A stretch of DNA of 64,000 nt. Source: an uncultured Alistipes sp. (lineage in GTDB: Bacteria > Bacteroidota > Bacteroidia > Bacteroidales > Rikenellaceae). This document shows, one piece after another, positions 38,414-47,087 of the stretch (positions are counted from its first letter, which is position 1; each line of letters begins with the position of its first letter). The notes under the pieces were generated by a model. The model was not told the origin of the DNA, ran no database searches, and was given only the letters and a program-made list of their open reading frames with translations. The position numbers and the translations under genes are program-made. Location of the stretch: positions 36,003-100,002 of the forward strand of contig CAJMKE010000011.1 of the NCBI GenBank assembly GCA_905213895.1, in the 5' to 3' direction.

Positions 38414-40227
38414 GAACGGTTCGCAAACATATAGGCGCGATACTGTTCGCCGCTCTGTCGGGAGTCTGCACGCTGTCGGCTCAGGAGCGCATCGTGTATA
38501 TCGACGGTGCGAAATACCGAATCCACGTGGTGGCGAAAGGAGAGACGCTCTATTCGTTGTCGAAACGCTACGAGGTAAGCATCGACGAAATCATGGCGAC
38601 GAATCCGGCGTTGGCGGACGGGCTGAAAACCGACCAGATGATAAAGATTCCGTACAACGGCGGCGACGAACGGAGCGAAAAGCGACCCAAGAAACAGTTC
38701 GACATCCACACCGTCAGGAAGGGAGAGACAATCTACTCCATTTCGCGGCGGTATTCAATATCGGTGGACACCCTGATTGCAGACAATGACAATCTGGACC
38801 CGTCGCATGTCGCTGTCGGTCGCAAATTGTACATCCGCAAGAGCAAAATCGGGCAGACCGGAGCCGAAGAGGCGAAGGCGGAACTCGTAAAGCGCAGCGA
38901 GGCGATGTCGAACGTTGCCGACGGCGATTTCGCGTATCATGTCGTGCATTCGGGCGAAACCCCGTCCAATATCGCCGAAAGATTCGGAACGACGGAGCAG
39001 GCTCTGCTCGAAATCAACGGTATGGCGAATCCGTCGGAGATGAAAGAGGGACTTATAATAAAAGTACCTAAATCGAATGTCTTGCAGACAGTCGAAGCCG
39101 ACGAGGTGCAGACTGACGAAAACTGCGCTCCGGTATCGTTCAGAAGGCTTTCGGCAGACGAGACGGCGAAAATATCGCTGTTGCTGCCGTTGAGCGTGAA
39201 CGACAAGTCGTCGCAGAACTACGTCGATTTCTATCAGGGATTCATGATAGGGCTCGATGCAGTCAGAATGGGCGGACACTCGGTCGATTTGCGGCTGTTC
39301 AATACCGGACACGACTACGACAAAATCAACTCGCTCGTCGCCGACGGCAGTCTCGACGGTTCGGACCTGATTGTCGGTCCAGTCTACGAGGATGAACTGT
39401 TTCCGGTAGCAAAATATGCGGAAGCCAACTCCATTCCGGTAGTCTCCCCGCTTGCGAACATCTCGGGAACGCAAAGCAATGCGGTATTCCAGATGTCGCC
39501 GGACCACGTCTCGAAATACGACAAGGTGCGCAATCTGTTCGACGGCACGAGGCGGATTGTGCTTATCTCGTCCGACAACACCGACACGGAATTCGAAGCC
39601 GAGATATTGCAGATTATCGGAAATACGCCTTACGTTCGGCACAAATACGTGTACGAGCATCCGTCGATAGTGGAGCGGCGCATAAAGTCGGGTTCGTCGG
39701 AGTACAGCCCGAGTGATTTGTCGCCGCTGTTGCAGGACGAGCGCGAAAGCGTGTTCGTCATTCTGTCGGACAACGAAACGGACACGGACCGCATTCTCGC
39801 GGCATTGGCATCGGCGAAAATATCGTTGACGGCACGTTCGCGGAGCGTAACGCCGTTTTCGGTATTGGGCAACACCAAATGGAACCGCTACCGCAACATC
39901 GACCGCTCGATATTCTTCGCGAACAACGTCATTATGCTTTCGACTTACCATGCGGGACGCGACAATGCAAAAATAAGGGAGTTCGACAGCCGCTACGCAT
40001 CGGAATTCGGAGCGGTCCCTTCGCTGTACTCCTATCGGGGTTACGATGCAGCCGTCATATTCGCCGAATCGCTTTACGGCGGTATCGAAACGGGGCTTTC
40101 CGGTCGCCGCTTCATTCCGCTGCAAACCCCTTACGGATTCGATGCGGACGGCGACGGTTCGATACGCGCCAACACCGAATGGGTGCGCGTGAATTACAAC
40201 AACGATTTTACAACGACGATTGAATAG
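38410..40227 (+). CDS. LysM-repeat protein with periplasmic-binding-like domain
   Basis: A 605 aa exported protein. It starts at GTG 38410, overlapping the exonuclease stop (GTGA); no ATG gives a sensible signal peptide, and the first about 25 residues from the GTG form one (AILFAALSGVCTLSAQ). Three LysM domains follow (about 32-78, 97-143, 176-222), then a type I periplasmic-binding-like domain (about 255-590, KISLLLPLSVND onward, with a SYRGYDAAVIFAE segment). LysM binds peptidoglycan. Such proteins occur widely in Bacteroidetes; the ligand of the second domain is unknown. Confidence 0.87.
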   Translation: MRTVRKHIGAILFAALSGVCTLSAQERIVYIDGAKYRIHVVAKGETLYSLSKRYEVSIDEIMATNPALADGLKTDQMIKIPYNGGDERSEKRPKKQFDIHTVRKGETIYSISRRYSISVDTLIADNDNLDPSHVAVGRKLYIRKSKIGQTGAEEAKAELVKRSEAMSNVADGDFAYHVVHSGETPSNIAERFGTTEQALLEINGMANPSEMKEGLIIKVPKSNVLQTVEADEVQTDENCAPVSFRRLSADETAKISLLLPLSVNDKSSQNYVDFYQGFMIGLDAVRMGGHSVDLRLFNTGHDYDKINSLVADGSLDGSDLIVGPVYEDELFPVAKYAEANSIPVVSPLANISGTQSNAVFQMSPDHVSKYDKVRNLFDGTRRIVLISSDNTDTEFEAEILQIIGNTPYVRHKYVYEHPSIVERRIKSGSSEYSPSDLSPLLQDERESVFVILSDNETDTDRILAALASAKISLTARSRSVTPFSVLGNTKWNRYRNIDRSIFFANNVIMLSTYHAGRDNAKIREFDSRYASEFGAVPSLYSYRGYDAAVIFAESLYGGIETGLSGRRFIPLQTPYGFDADGDGSIRANTEWVRVNYNNDFTTTIE

Positions 40228-40231
40228 GCTT

Positions 40232-40885
40232 ATGGCTACTATACCGAACAGCATACCGGAGAAAACCATCGAACGGTTGAGCGAATACCGCCGCACACTG
40301 CTCTCCTGCCACCGGCAGGGCATCACGCACGTTTTTTCGCACGTATTGGCGGGCATTCACGGAATCACGGCAGTTCAGGTGCGGCGCGATTTGATGCTGA
40401 TAGGATTTTCGAGCGATACCAAAAAGGGCTACGATGTCAAGGTGCTTATCGATTTCATCAACAACATCCTGTACAGCGAGAACGACATGAACATCGCCGT
40501 AATCGGAATGGGACACCTCGGACAGGCGATTACTAAGTATTTCAACGGCAAACAGTTGAAACTGCGCATAACCGCCGCATTCGACATCGACTCCGCCAAG
40601 GTGGGACATACGATAGACGATATTCCGTGCTACCACATGTCGGAATTCGAGGAGGTGGTTTCCAACAACGACATCAGCATCGTGGTCGTTTCGTCGCCGA
40701 CCAAGGTCGCAGCCGAACTCGTAGTGCCGATAATAAATGCGGGTATCAAAGGCGTGCTTAACTTCACCTCCGCTCCGCTCAATTTCCCGCAGGGAATAGT
40801 CGTCGAGAACTACGACATTACGACCGTGTTGGAAAAAGTCGCCTATTTCGTCAAGGCGAATGAGGAGAGCAACAATAACCAATAG
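40232..40885 (+). CDS. rex: Redox-sensing transcriptional repressor Rex
   Basis: A 217 aa regulator with an N-terminal winged helix (about 1-75, ITAVQVRRDLMLIG) and a Rossmann NAD(H) domain with GMGHLGQAI near residue 92. Represses fermentation or respiration genes when NADH/NAD is low. Starts at ATG 40232, 4 bp after the LysM gene; an upstream TTG at 40220 would overlap it. Followed by ribF 4 bp later. Confidence 0.94.
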   Translation: MATIPNSIPEKTIERLSEYRRTLLSCHRQGITHVFSHVLAGIHGITAVQVRRDLMLIGFSSDTKKGYDVKVLIDFINNILYSENDMNIAVIGMGHLGQAITKYFNGKQLKLRITAAFDIDSAKVGHTIDDIPCYHMSEFEEVVSNNDISIVVVSSPTKVAAELVVPIINAGIKGVLNFTSAPLNFPQGIVVENYDITTVLEKVAYFVKANEESNNNQ

Positions 40886-40889
40886 CCGA

Positions 40890-41621
40890 ATGGAAATCGT
40901 TTACGGGTTCGATTCTCTCCCTAAGATGCGGCGACCGGTTGCCACGCTCGGTTCTTTCGACGGAGTACACTGCGGGCATCGCATACTGCTCGACGAGGTT
41001 GCACGCCTTGCCGCAGAGACGGGCGGCGACAGCATCGTGCTGACGTTCGAACCGCATCCGCGAATCACGCTGCACAACGACGAGGGGCTGAAACTGCTCA
41101 CTTCACTGGAAGAAAAGGCTTGGCTACTCGAACGTTGCGGCATCGATTACGTGGTAATCATCCCTTTCGACGAGGCATTCAGCCGATTGTCGCGCGAGGA
41201 GTTCGTCGAGAACTATCTGATAGACAAACTCGGAATCGAGAAACTCGTCGTGGGCTACAATCACCATTTCGGGCGCGACAAGCAGGGCGACTATTCGTTT
41301 CTGGCAGGCTCCGCAAGGATTGGTGTCGTGGAGGTGCAGCAGCAACTCGTCGGGACGGACAAAGTCAGTTCGACCGTCATCCGCCGGACAATCGAAAGCG
41401 GCGACATGCGCAACGCCGTCCGCCTGCTCGGGCATCCCTATATTATAATAGGTACGACCGATGATGATGGGGCGATGGCTACCGACCGCTACAAACTTCT
41501 GCCGCCCGACGGCGAATACGCAGCCCGCGTGAACGGGCATGACGGTAAAATAGTCATAAAAGGAGGAGCGGTCTGCCGAACCGGCATCCGTTCCGACAAA
41601 GCAACAGTGGAATTGTTATGA
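40890..41621 (+). CDS. ribF: RibF-like FAD synthetase, riboflavin kinase domain degenerate
   Basis: A 243 aa protein. The N-terminal FMN adenylyltransferase domain is intact: TLGSFDGVHCGHR, FEPHPRITL, VVGYNHHFG and SSTVIRRTI. Usual RibF proteins are about 310 aa with a C-terminal riboflavin kinase barrel carrying a GxxxGFPTAN-type motif. Here only about 55 residues remain after the first domain and no such motif is seen. It would make FAD from FMN but not phosphorylate riboflavin. Its stop overlaps the thioesterase start (ATGA). Confidence 0.82.
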   Translation: MEIVYGFDSLPKMRRPVATLGSFDGVHCGHRILLDEVARLAAETGGDSIVLTFEPHPRITLHNDEGLKLLTSLEEKAWLLERCGIDYVVIIPFDEAFSRLSREEFVENYLIDKLGIEKLVVGYNHHFGRDKQGDYSFLAGSARIGVVEVQQQLVGTDKVSSTVIRRTIESGDMRNAVRLLGHPYIIIGTTDDDGAMATDRYKLLPPDGEYAARVNGHDGKIVIKGGAVCRTGIRSDKATVELL

Positions 41622-42037
41622 TAACGAAAGATGTAAAAATACGCGTCCGCTATAAGGATACGGACAAAATGGGGGTGGTTTACCACTCGAACTACATAGT
41701 ATACTACGAGGTCGCACGCACCGAGATGCTGCGCGAACTCGATATTCCATACTCGGAAATGGAGGCGCAGGGCGTAATGATGCCTATTCTCGAAATCGAG
41801 TCCAAATATATCGCACCGGCGTATTATGACGAGGAGATTACCGTTCGGGCAATTATCGATACCGAACCTATGGCGCGCATAAATGTCAGATACGAGGTAA
41901 TCAACGAGGCGGGACAGACAATAAATACGGGACATACGCTTCTCGGATTCGTAAACTCGGAGACCCGCCGCCCTTGCCGCGCACCGAAGCAGTTCGCCGA
42001 TAAAATCCGCGAGGAACTGGCAAAATCCGCCGAATGA
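41618..42037 (+). CDS. YbgC-like acyl-CoA thioesterase (hotdog fold)
   Basis: A 139 aa 4HBT-family protein with the active-site stretch RYKDTDKMGVVYHSNYIVYYE (catalytic Asp). Hydrolyses acyl-CoA or acyl-ACP thioesters. Coupled by ATGA overlaps to ribF upstream and the YhhN-like gene downstream. Confidence 0.9.
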   Translation: MITKDVKIRVRYKDTDKMGVVYHSNYIVYYEVARTEMLRELDIPYSEMEAQGVMMPILEIESKYIAPAYYDEEITVRAIIDTEPMARINVRYEVINEAGQTINTGHTLLGFVNSETRRPCRAPKQFADKIREELAKSAE

Positions 42038-42687
42038 CGGCAGCGGCGAAACATACCGTTGTCCTCCGAATCGGATTTGCGCTGCTCGTCGCCGCATACT
42101 TTATCAACAGTTTTTACGGCTGGCGGCACGGGCTGGCAGCCGACGCGGTCAAGACATTGCCGGTATTGTTTCTGTGCATCATGACATGGGGCGCAGGAGG
42201 ATTCCGGCTTCGGCTGTTTCCTGCGGCACTGCTATTCTCGGCAATCGGCGATTTGTGCGGCGAACTCGGAATGTTCATACCGCAAATAGCGATGTTCGCC
42301 GTTGCGCATATTCTCTATGCCGTGTTTTTCTTTCGGCGGCTGCATTTCGACAGATTATCGCTGTCCGCGGTCGCATTGCTTGCGATTGCGTGCATCTCGC
42401 TCGGCGCGTATTTGATTCCGCACATCGGCAGTCCGCTCGAACGGATGTTCTGCGGAGCATATATCGTCATAATTTCCGTAATGGCGGTGTCGGCGACACT
42501 GCAACGGTGTCCTCTGAAATGGCTTTATGCTGCCGCGGCTTTGATTTTCATAGCATCCGACGCCACCATCGCATTCAATAAATTCGTCTGGCATATTCCG
42601 CATGCCGGAGTGATAATAATGACGACGTATTTCGTCGCGCAATACATCTTCGCACGGCTTTACATCGAAGAACAGTTCCGGAAATAA
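42034..42687 (+). CDS. YhhN-family membrane protein (lysoplasmalogenase-like)
   Basis: A 217 aa protein with about eight hydrophobic segments and the pattern FSAIGDLCGELG ... FIASDATIAFNKF seen in the YhhN/TMEM86 family, whose characterised members hydrolyse lysoplasmalogens. Last gene of the dnaN run, with an ATGA overlap to the thioesterase and a terminator right after. Confidence 0.82.
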   Translation: MTAAAKHTVVLRIGFALLVAAYFINSFYGWRHGLAADAVKTLPVLFLCIMTWGAGGFRLRLFPAALLFSAIGDLCGELGMFIPQIAMFAVAHILYAVFFFRRLHFDRLSLSAVALLAIACISLGAYLIPHIGSPLERMFCGAYIVIISVMAVSATLQRCPLKWLYAAAALIFIASDATIAFNKFVWHIPHAGVIIMTTYFVAQYIFARLYIEEQFRK

Positions 42688-42689
42688 AA

Positions 42690-42716
42690 CAGACCGCCAC
42701 ATTCCGTAGCGGTCTG
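42690..42716. terminator. Bidirectional terminator
   Basis: 8 bp stem CAGACCGC / GCGGTCTG with an 11 nt loop between convergent YhhN and DUF2461 genes. Confidence 0.65.
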
Positions 42717-42738
42717 CCGTTCGTTATGGCGGACAATC

Positions 42739-43404
42739 CTACATCATCTCGTCGTAGGCGTATTGCACTGCACGGTTCAGTATATCCACAAGAGGACGAA
42801 TCGAACGGAAATCGTCCAGCGAGTGCTGCAACAGATTCGGTGAAAGGAGGTCGCGTTCGGTCATCGTCTTCGCCACTCCGAAATCCTGCAAGCGCAGCAG
42901 GTCGTCGTATTTGTGTCCCGTAGGAAAATCCTTGGGATTTCGTTTCAATTCACGCTCCCGATATATCGTAAACCCGTTGGACTGCCCGATGGCGCGCATC
43001 AGTCCGTCGCCGTTATCGATTATCTCTTCGCGGACGCTGCGCAGAACCGTCGGGGAGGGCATGTGCAATCCGGCATAGAGGAAACTATCGACATCGGGTT
43101 CGACATGGAAATAGTATCCTGCATACCCTGCCTTCTTGCCGTGCGGCGCGACATAGATGCCCATATACGTTTTGTACGGCGACTTGTCGTTGCTGAACCG
43201 CGTGTCGCGATAAATACGATAGGTGCAGTCTTTCAGTCCCAATCCGCAAACCGAATTGTCGAACGAAGCGATACCGTCGATAAGTCCGACGGCGAAATCG
43301 CTGAAAATCGATTCGACGTGCCTGTACACCGCCTTGTTCGCATTGAACCATTCACGGTCGTTGTGCTGCCGCAACTCGCGCAGGAAATCGATAACCTCAC
43401 GCAT
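42739..43404 (-). CDS. DUF2461-family protein
   Basis: A 221 aa cytoplasmic protein matching DUF2461 (TIGR02453) by its FLRELRQHNDREWFNANK start, the RIYRDTRFSNDKSPYKT core and the GYYFHVEPD segment. Function unknown. It starts 3 bp after glyA's stop and is probably co-transcribed with it. Confidence 0.87.
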   Translation of the reverse strand: MREVIDFLRELRQHNDREWFNANKAVYRHVESIFSDFAVGLIDGIASFDNSVCGLGLKDCTYRIYRDTRFSNDKSPYKTYMGIYVAPHGKKAGYAGYYFHVEPDVDSFLYAGLHMPSPTVLRSVREEIIDNGDGLMRAIGQSNGFTIYRERELKRNPKDFPTGHKYDDLLRLQDFGVAKTMTERDLLSPNLLQHSLDDFRSIRPLVDILNRAVQYAYDEMM

Positions 43405-43407
43405 ACC

Positions 43408-44688
43408 CTACCACGCGAACAACGGATAATCCTTCATCAGTGCGTTCACCTCCATGCGGACTGCCGCGATGTTCGCCTCGTCCTCCGGCGCATGAAGCAC
43501 ACGGTCGATAAGTCCGACGATAATCGGCATCTTGTCCTCTTTCAGACCGCGGGTGGTGATTGCCGGAGTACCGAAACGCAGACCCGATGTCTGGAATGCC
43601 GAACGGGAGTCGAAAGGAACCATATTCTTGTTGGTCGTAATATCGGCTGCCACGAGAGCCTTCTCGGCGACCTTACCCGTCAAATCGGGGAATTTGGTGC
43701 GCAAATCGACCAATATGAGGTGATTGTCCGTGCCGTCGGAGACGATTTTGTATCCCTTTGCGATGAACGCCTCCGCCAGAGCCTTGGCATTCTTCTTAAC
43801 CTGCATCTGATACTCCCTGAACGACGGGTCGAGAGCCTCGCCGAAAGCGACCGCCTTGGCTGCGATGACGTGTTCGAGAGGTCCGCCCTGAATGCCCGGG
43901 AAAACGGCGGAGTTGAGAATCTGCGACATCATCTTCACTGCACCTTTCGGCGTAGTCAAACCCCACGGATTCTCGAAATCCTTACCCATCAGAATTATAC
44001 CGCCGCGAGGACCGCGCAGCGTCTTGTGGGTGGTCGAGGTTACGATATGGGCGTATTTCACCGGATTTTCGAGCAGACCTGCGGCGATAAGTCCCGCCGT
44101 ATGAGCCATATCAATCATCAGCAGCGCGCCGACCTTGTCGGCGATTTCGCGCATGCGCTTGTAATCCCACTCGCGCGAGTATGCCGAAGCACCGCCGATA
44201 ATGAGTTTAGGTTTGCACTCCAACGCTTTCGCCTCCATTTCGTCGTAGTCGACGCGACCGTCCTCCTCGCGAACCGAATAACTTACGGCATTGAAATATG
44301 TTCCCGACATGTTCACCGCCGAACCGTGCGAGAGGTGTCCGCCATGCGAAAGGTTAAGCCCGAGGAACGTATCGCCCGGTTTCATCACGGCGAAGAATAC
44401 CGCCATGTTCGCCTGCGCGCCCGAATGCGGCTGCACGTTGGCATACTCGGCACCGTAGAGACGGCAGATGCGCTCTATGGCGAGCGACTCCACCTTGTCC
44501 ACCACCTCGCAGCCTCCGTAGTAGCGGGCGGCAGGATAGCCCTCGGCGTATTTGTTGGTCAACACCGAACCCATCGCGGCAAGAACCTGCTCGCTAACGA
44601 AATTCTCGGATGCTATCAATTCGATGCCCCGCATCTGACGCTCCCGCTCCTGGGCGATGAGGTCGAACAATTGCAAATCTTTTTCCAT
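43408..44688 (-). CDS. glyA: Serine hydroxymethyltransferase
   Basis: A 426 aa PLP enzyme that interconverts serine and glycine and loads tetrahydrofolate. The PLP Lys is in VTSTTHKTLRGPRGG (about 224); the IELIASENFVS and HSGAQAN motifs are present. A frame-compatible ATG at 44700 would add four residues; the ATG at 44688 (MEKDLQLFD) aligns better with family N-termini. Confidence 0.94.
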   Translation of the reverse strand: MEKDLQLFDLIAQERERQMRGIELIASENFVSEQVLAAMGSVLTNKYAEGYPAARYYGGCEVVDKVESLAIERICRLYGAEYANVQPHSGAQANMAVFFAVMKPGDTFLGLNLSHGGHLSHGSAVNMSGTYFNAVSYSVREEDGRVDYDEMEAKALECKPKLIIGGASAYSREWDYKRMREIADKVGALLMIDMAHTAGLIAAGLLENPVKYAHIVTSTTHKTLRGPRGGIILMGKDFENPWGLTTPKGAVKMMSQILNSAVFPGIQGGPLEHVIAAKAVAFGEALDPSFREYQMQVKKNAKALAEAFIAKGYKIVSDGTDNHLILVDLRTKFPDLTGKVAEKALVAADITTNKNMVPFDSRSAFQTSGLRFGTPAITTRGLKEDKMPIIVGLIDRVLHAPEDEANIAAVRMEVNALMKDYPLFAW

Positions 44689-44821
44689 CTTATATATCAT
44701 GTTTTATGTATTTCATTGCCAATTCTATATTTACATCATAGAGAATTGCTGTATGCCCAATCTTTTCATAAAGACAACCTTTACGGGTCTCAAAGATAAA
44801 ACGAATTTCAAATAAAATTTT

Positions 44822-44829
44822 TAACTTTG
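44822..44829 (+). promoter_or_regulatory. -7 box of fabG
   Basis: TAACTTTG fits TAnnTTTG and lies 37 nt before the fabG ATG, in the divergent glyA-fabG region. Confidence 0.5.
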
Positions 44830-44866
44830 CGGCAAACTTATTGACAATTTATCACTAATTCAAATT

Positions 44867-45613
44867 ATGAAACTTCTCGAAGGAAAAGTCGCTCTTATTA
44901 CGGGCGCAGGTCGTGGAATCGGCAAAGCCGTTGCCATGAAATTCGCGGAACAGGGTGCCGATATAGCATTTACAGATTTGGCAATCAACGAGGTAGTCGA
45001 GGCTACGGTTGCCGATTTGGAGAAATTCGGAACGAGAATCAAGGCATACGCCTCTAACGCCGCCGATTTCGAGCAGACCCATTCGGTAGTCGAGCAGATA
45101 GTCGCCGACTTCGGTCGCATCGATATTCTTGTGAACAATGCCGGAATCACAAAGGACGGTCTGATGATGCGCATGAGCGAAGCGCAGTGGGACGCGGTCA
45201 TCAACGTGAATCTCAAATCGGCGTTCAACTTCATCCATGCGATTACTCCGGTAATGGCTCGTCAGCGCGGCGGTTCAATCATCAACATGTCGTCGGTCGT
45301 AGGAGTCAGCGGCAACGCAGGACAGTGCAACTACTCGGCGTCGAAAGCGGGCATGATAGGTCTCGCCAAGTCGATTGCCAAGGAGATGGGACCTCGCGGC
45401 ATCCGTGCCAACTGCATCGCACCGGGATTCATCATTACCGACATGACCGGCAAACTCTCCGAAGAGATTCGCGAAGAGTGGTGCAAGACCATTCCGCTGC
45501 GTCGCGGAGGTACTCCTGACGACGTCGCCAATGTCGCATTGTTCCTCGCATCCGACCTCTCGGGCTACGTTAGCGGACAGGTTATTCACTGCTGCGGCGG
45601 CATGAACTGCTAA
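44867..45613 (+). CDS. fabG: 3-oxoacyl-ACP reductase
   Basis: A 248 aa short-chain dehydrogenase: GAGRGIG (12-18), NNAG, NMSSVVG (Ser about 141) and the YSASKAG catalytic Tyr/Lys (about 155/159). Reduces 3-oxoacyl-ACP with NADPH in fatty-acid elongation. The C-terminus (GYVSGQVIHCCGGMNC) is the usual FabG end with extra Cys. It is followed 13 bp later by an outer-membrane barrel gene. Confidence 0.93.
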   Translation: MKLLEGKVALITGAGRGIGKAVAMKFAEQGADIAFTDLAINEVVEATVADLEKFGTRIKAYASNAADFEQTHSVVEQIVADFGRIDILVNNAGITKDGLMMRMSEAQWDAVINVNLKSAFNFIHAITPVMARQRGGSIINMSSVVGVSGNAGQCNYSASKAGMIGLAKSIAKEMGPRGIRANCIAPGFIITDMTGKLSEEIREEWCKTIPLRRGGTPDDVANVALFLASDLSGYVSGQVIHCCGGMNC

Positions 45614-45626
45614 AAACACTATTACG

Positions 45627-46529
45627 ATGAAAAAGGCATTGCTCATACTGGCTGCCGCCGCGACTGTTTCGTCGGGCGCATACGCGCAGGAGTTCATGAA
45701 TATAAACCCCGATGCGCGGATAACCGCTATGGGCAATGCCGGCATCGCAGCAACCGGCGGTGCCTACCCTACGTTCAACAATCCGGCGTCGCCGCTGTTC
45801 GAATACCATTCGGTGCAGGCTTCGTTCGCCTATACGCTCTTCGCCGGCGAAGAGTTCAACAAACACCGGTTGATGGCGGTCGGCGGATACGTCAAACTGC
45901 ATGAACGGCACGCGCTGTCCGTCGGGGCAAGGCTGTTCTTCGAACCGAGACTGACTGATACCGGCAAACGTCCCGATTCCAAATCGTTCGATTTGTCGTA
46001 CGGATACAAGATAGGACGCCATGTCGCACTGGCGGCAACGGTAAGGTATCTGCATTACAACGACGGCGACAAGGCGGACGCCAATGCCATAGGCTTCGAT
46101 TTGGGGCTTATGTCGAAGATTCCTGTGAAGATTTTCGACGGTTCGGAGGTGAATATCGGTGCGAAACTGTCGAATGCAGGTTTCTGGTGGGGCGACCTGA
46201 ATTGCGAACTGCCGCTTGCCGTTACGGTCGGTTCGGCATTGTTCCTCCCTATACGGGATTCGCATTCGCTCGAAGTGGCGGTCGATATGGGCTACTGCAT
46301 TTCGCCGAAACCGGTAAGACGGTTTACCGCGAATATCGGAGCGGAATACACGTTGATGCAACTGCTGAAATTCAGATGCGGCGGCAATCTTTCGGAAAAA
46401 TTCAGTTACGGCACGATAGGATGCGGCATACGATTCTTTCATCTGCAATTCGACGTTGCCTACTCTATGGCGGGACGCGGCAATCCGATGCGTAATGCCG
46501 TCCAGTTCTGCGTCGGTCTGGATTTCTGA
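45627..46529 (+). CDS. PorV/PorQ-like outer-membrane barrel protein
   Basis: A 300 aa protein with a signal peptide (about 1-21). The mature N-terminus DARITAMGNAGIAATGGAYPTFNNPAS is characteristic of the PorV/PorQ branch of the FadL-like family in Bacteroidetes, followed by repeated beta strands and a C-terminal aromatic (GLDF). PorV-type proteins shuttle type IX secretion cargo, but none of the Por machinery is nearby, so a T9SS role is not claimed. Confidence 0.78.
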   Translation: MKKALLILAAAATVSSGAYAQEFMNINPDARITAMGNAGIAATGGAYPTFNNPASPLFEYHSVQASFAYTLFAGEEFNKHRLMAVGGYVKLHERHALSVGARLFFEPRLTDTGKRPDSKSFDLSYGYKIGRHVALAATVRYLHYNDGDKADANAIGFDLGLMSKIPVKIFDGSEVNIGAKLSNAGFWWGDLNCELPLAVTVGSALFLPIRDSHSLEVAVDMGYCISPKPVRRFTANIGAEYTLMQLLKFRCGGNLSEKFSYGTIGCGIRFFHLQFDVAYSMAGRGNPMRNAVQFCVGLDF

Positions 46530-46535
46530 AAAACT

Positions 46536-46566
46536 AAAAGAGAGGTCATCAAGCCTCTCTTTTTTT
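46536..46566. terminator. Terminator between convergent genes
   Basis: 10 bp stem AAAAGAGAGG / CCTCTCTTTT with T-run; its right side overlaps the 3' end of the convergent phosphatase gene. Confidence 0.85.
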
Positions 46567-47031
46567 CGTTATTTCGTCGATGATTGTACGGCAGCCGTTC
46601 TCCAACATGTCGAGTACGAGTTCAAAACCGTCCGCGCCTTCGTAATATGGGTCGGGAACATGGCTCCAATCGGGAAACTCGGTCATGAAATCGCGCATAC
46701 GGAACAGTTTGTCGAGATACCTGCGTTCGGGAGCAATGCGGCTCACCCGTTCGTAATTATTATCGTCCATGACGATTATCATGTCGAAATCGTCGAAATC
46801 GCTTTCGCGTACAGTCCTCGCGCGGTGTTTCAAATCGTATCCGCGAGCCGATGCCGCACGCCTCATGCGCGGGTCGGGCAACTCTCCGGTATGTCCCGAA
46901 TAGGTGCCTGCGGAATCTACCTCTATCGAATCGGCAAGCCCGCGTTGCTCTACCATGCTTTCGAGTATGCCGTTCGCCGCAGGAGAGCGGCATATATTGC
47001 CGAGGCAAACGAAAAGTACCTTTGTTTTCAT
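46549..47031 (-). CDS. Low-molecular-weight protein tyrosine phosphatase
   Basis: A 160 aa phosphatase: P-loop VCLGNICRS with nucleophile Cys9 and Arg15, and the general-acid Asp in VPDPYYEG. The ATG at 47031 is chosen because the -7 box at 47036-47043 lies within the longer alternative. Could act on tyrosine-phosphorylated kinases of surface polysaccharide systems; no such kinase is present here. Confidence 0.93.
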   Translation of the reverse strand: MKTKVLFVCLGNICRSPAANGILESMVEQRGLADSIEVDSAGTYSGHTGELPDPRMRRAASARGYDLKHRARTVRESDFDDFDMIIVMDDNNYERVSRIAPERRYLDKLFRMRDFMTEFPDWSHVPDPYYEGADGFELVLDMLENGCRTIIDEITKKREA

Positions 47032-47035
47032 TCTG

Positions 47036-47043
47036 CAAATGTA
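47036..47043 (-). promoter_or_regulatory. -7 box abutting LMW phosphatase ATG
   Basis: The minus strand reads TACATTTG, ending 4 nt before the ATG at 47031. A leaderless mRNA is implied. Confidence 0.5.
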
Positions 47044-47087
47044 ATTCAAACATACCGAACGACAAAATCCCGACGGTGCGGCACGGG

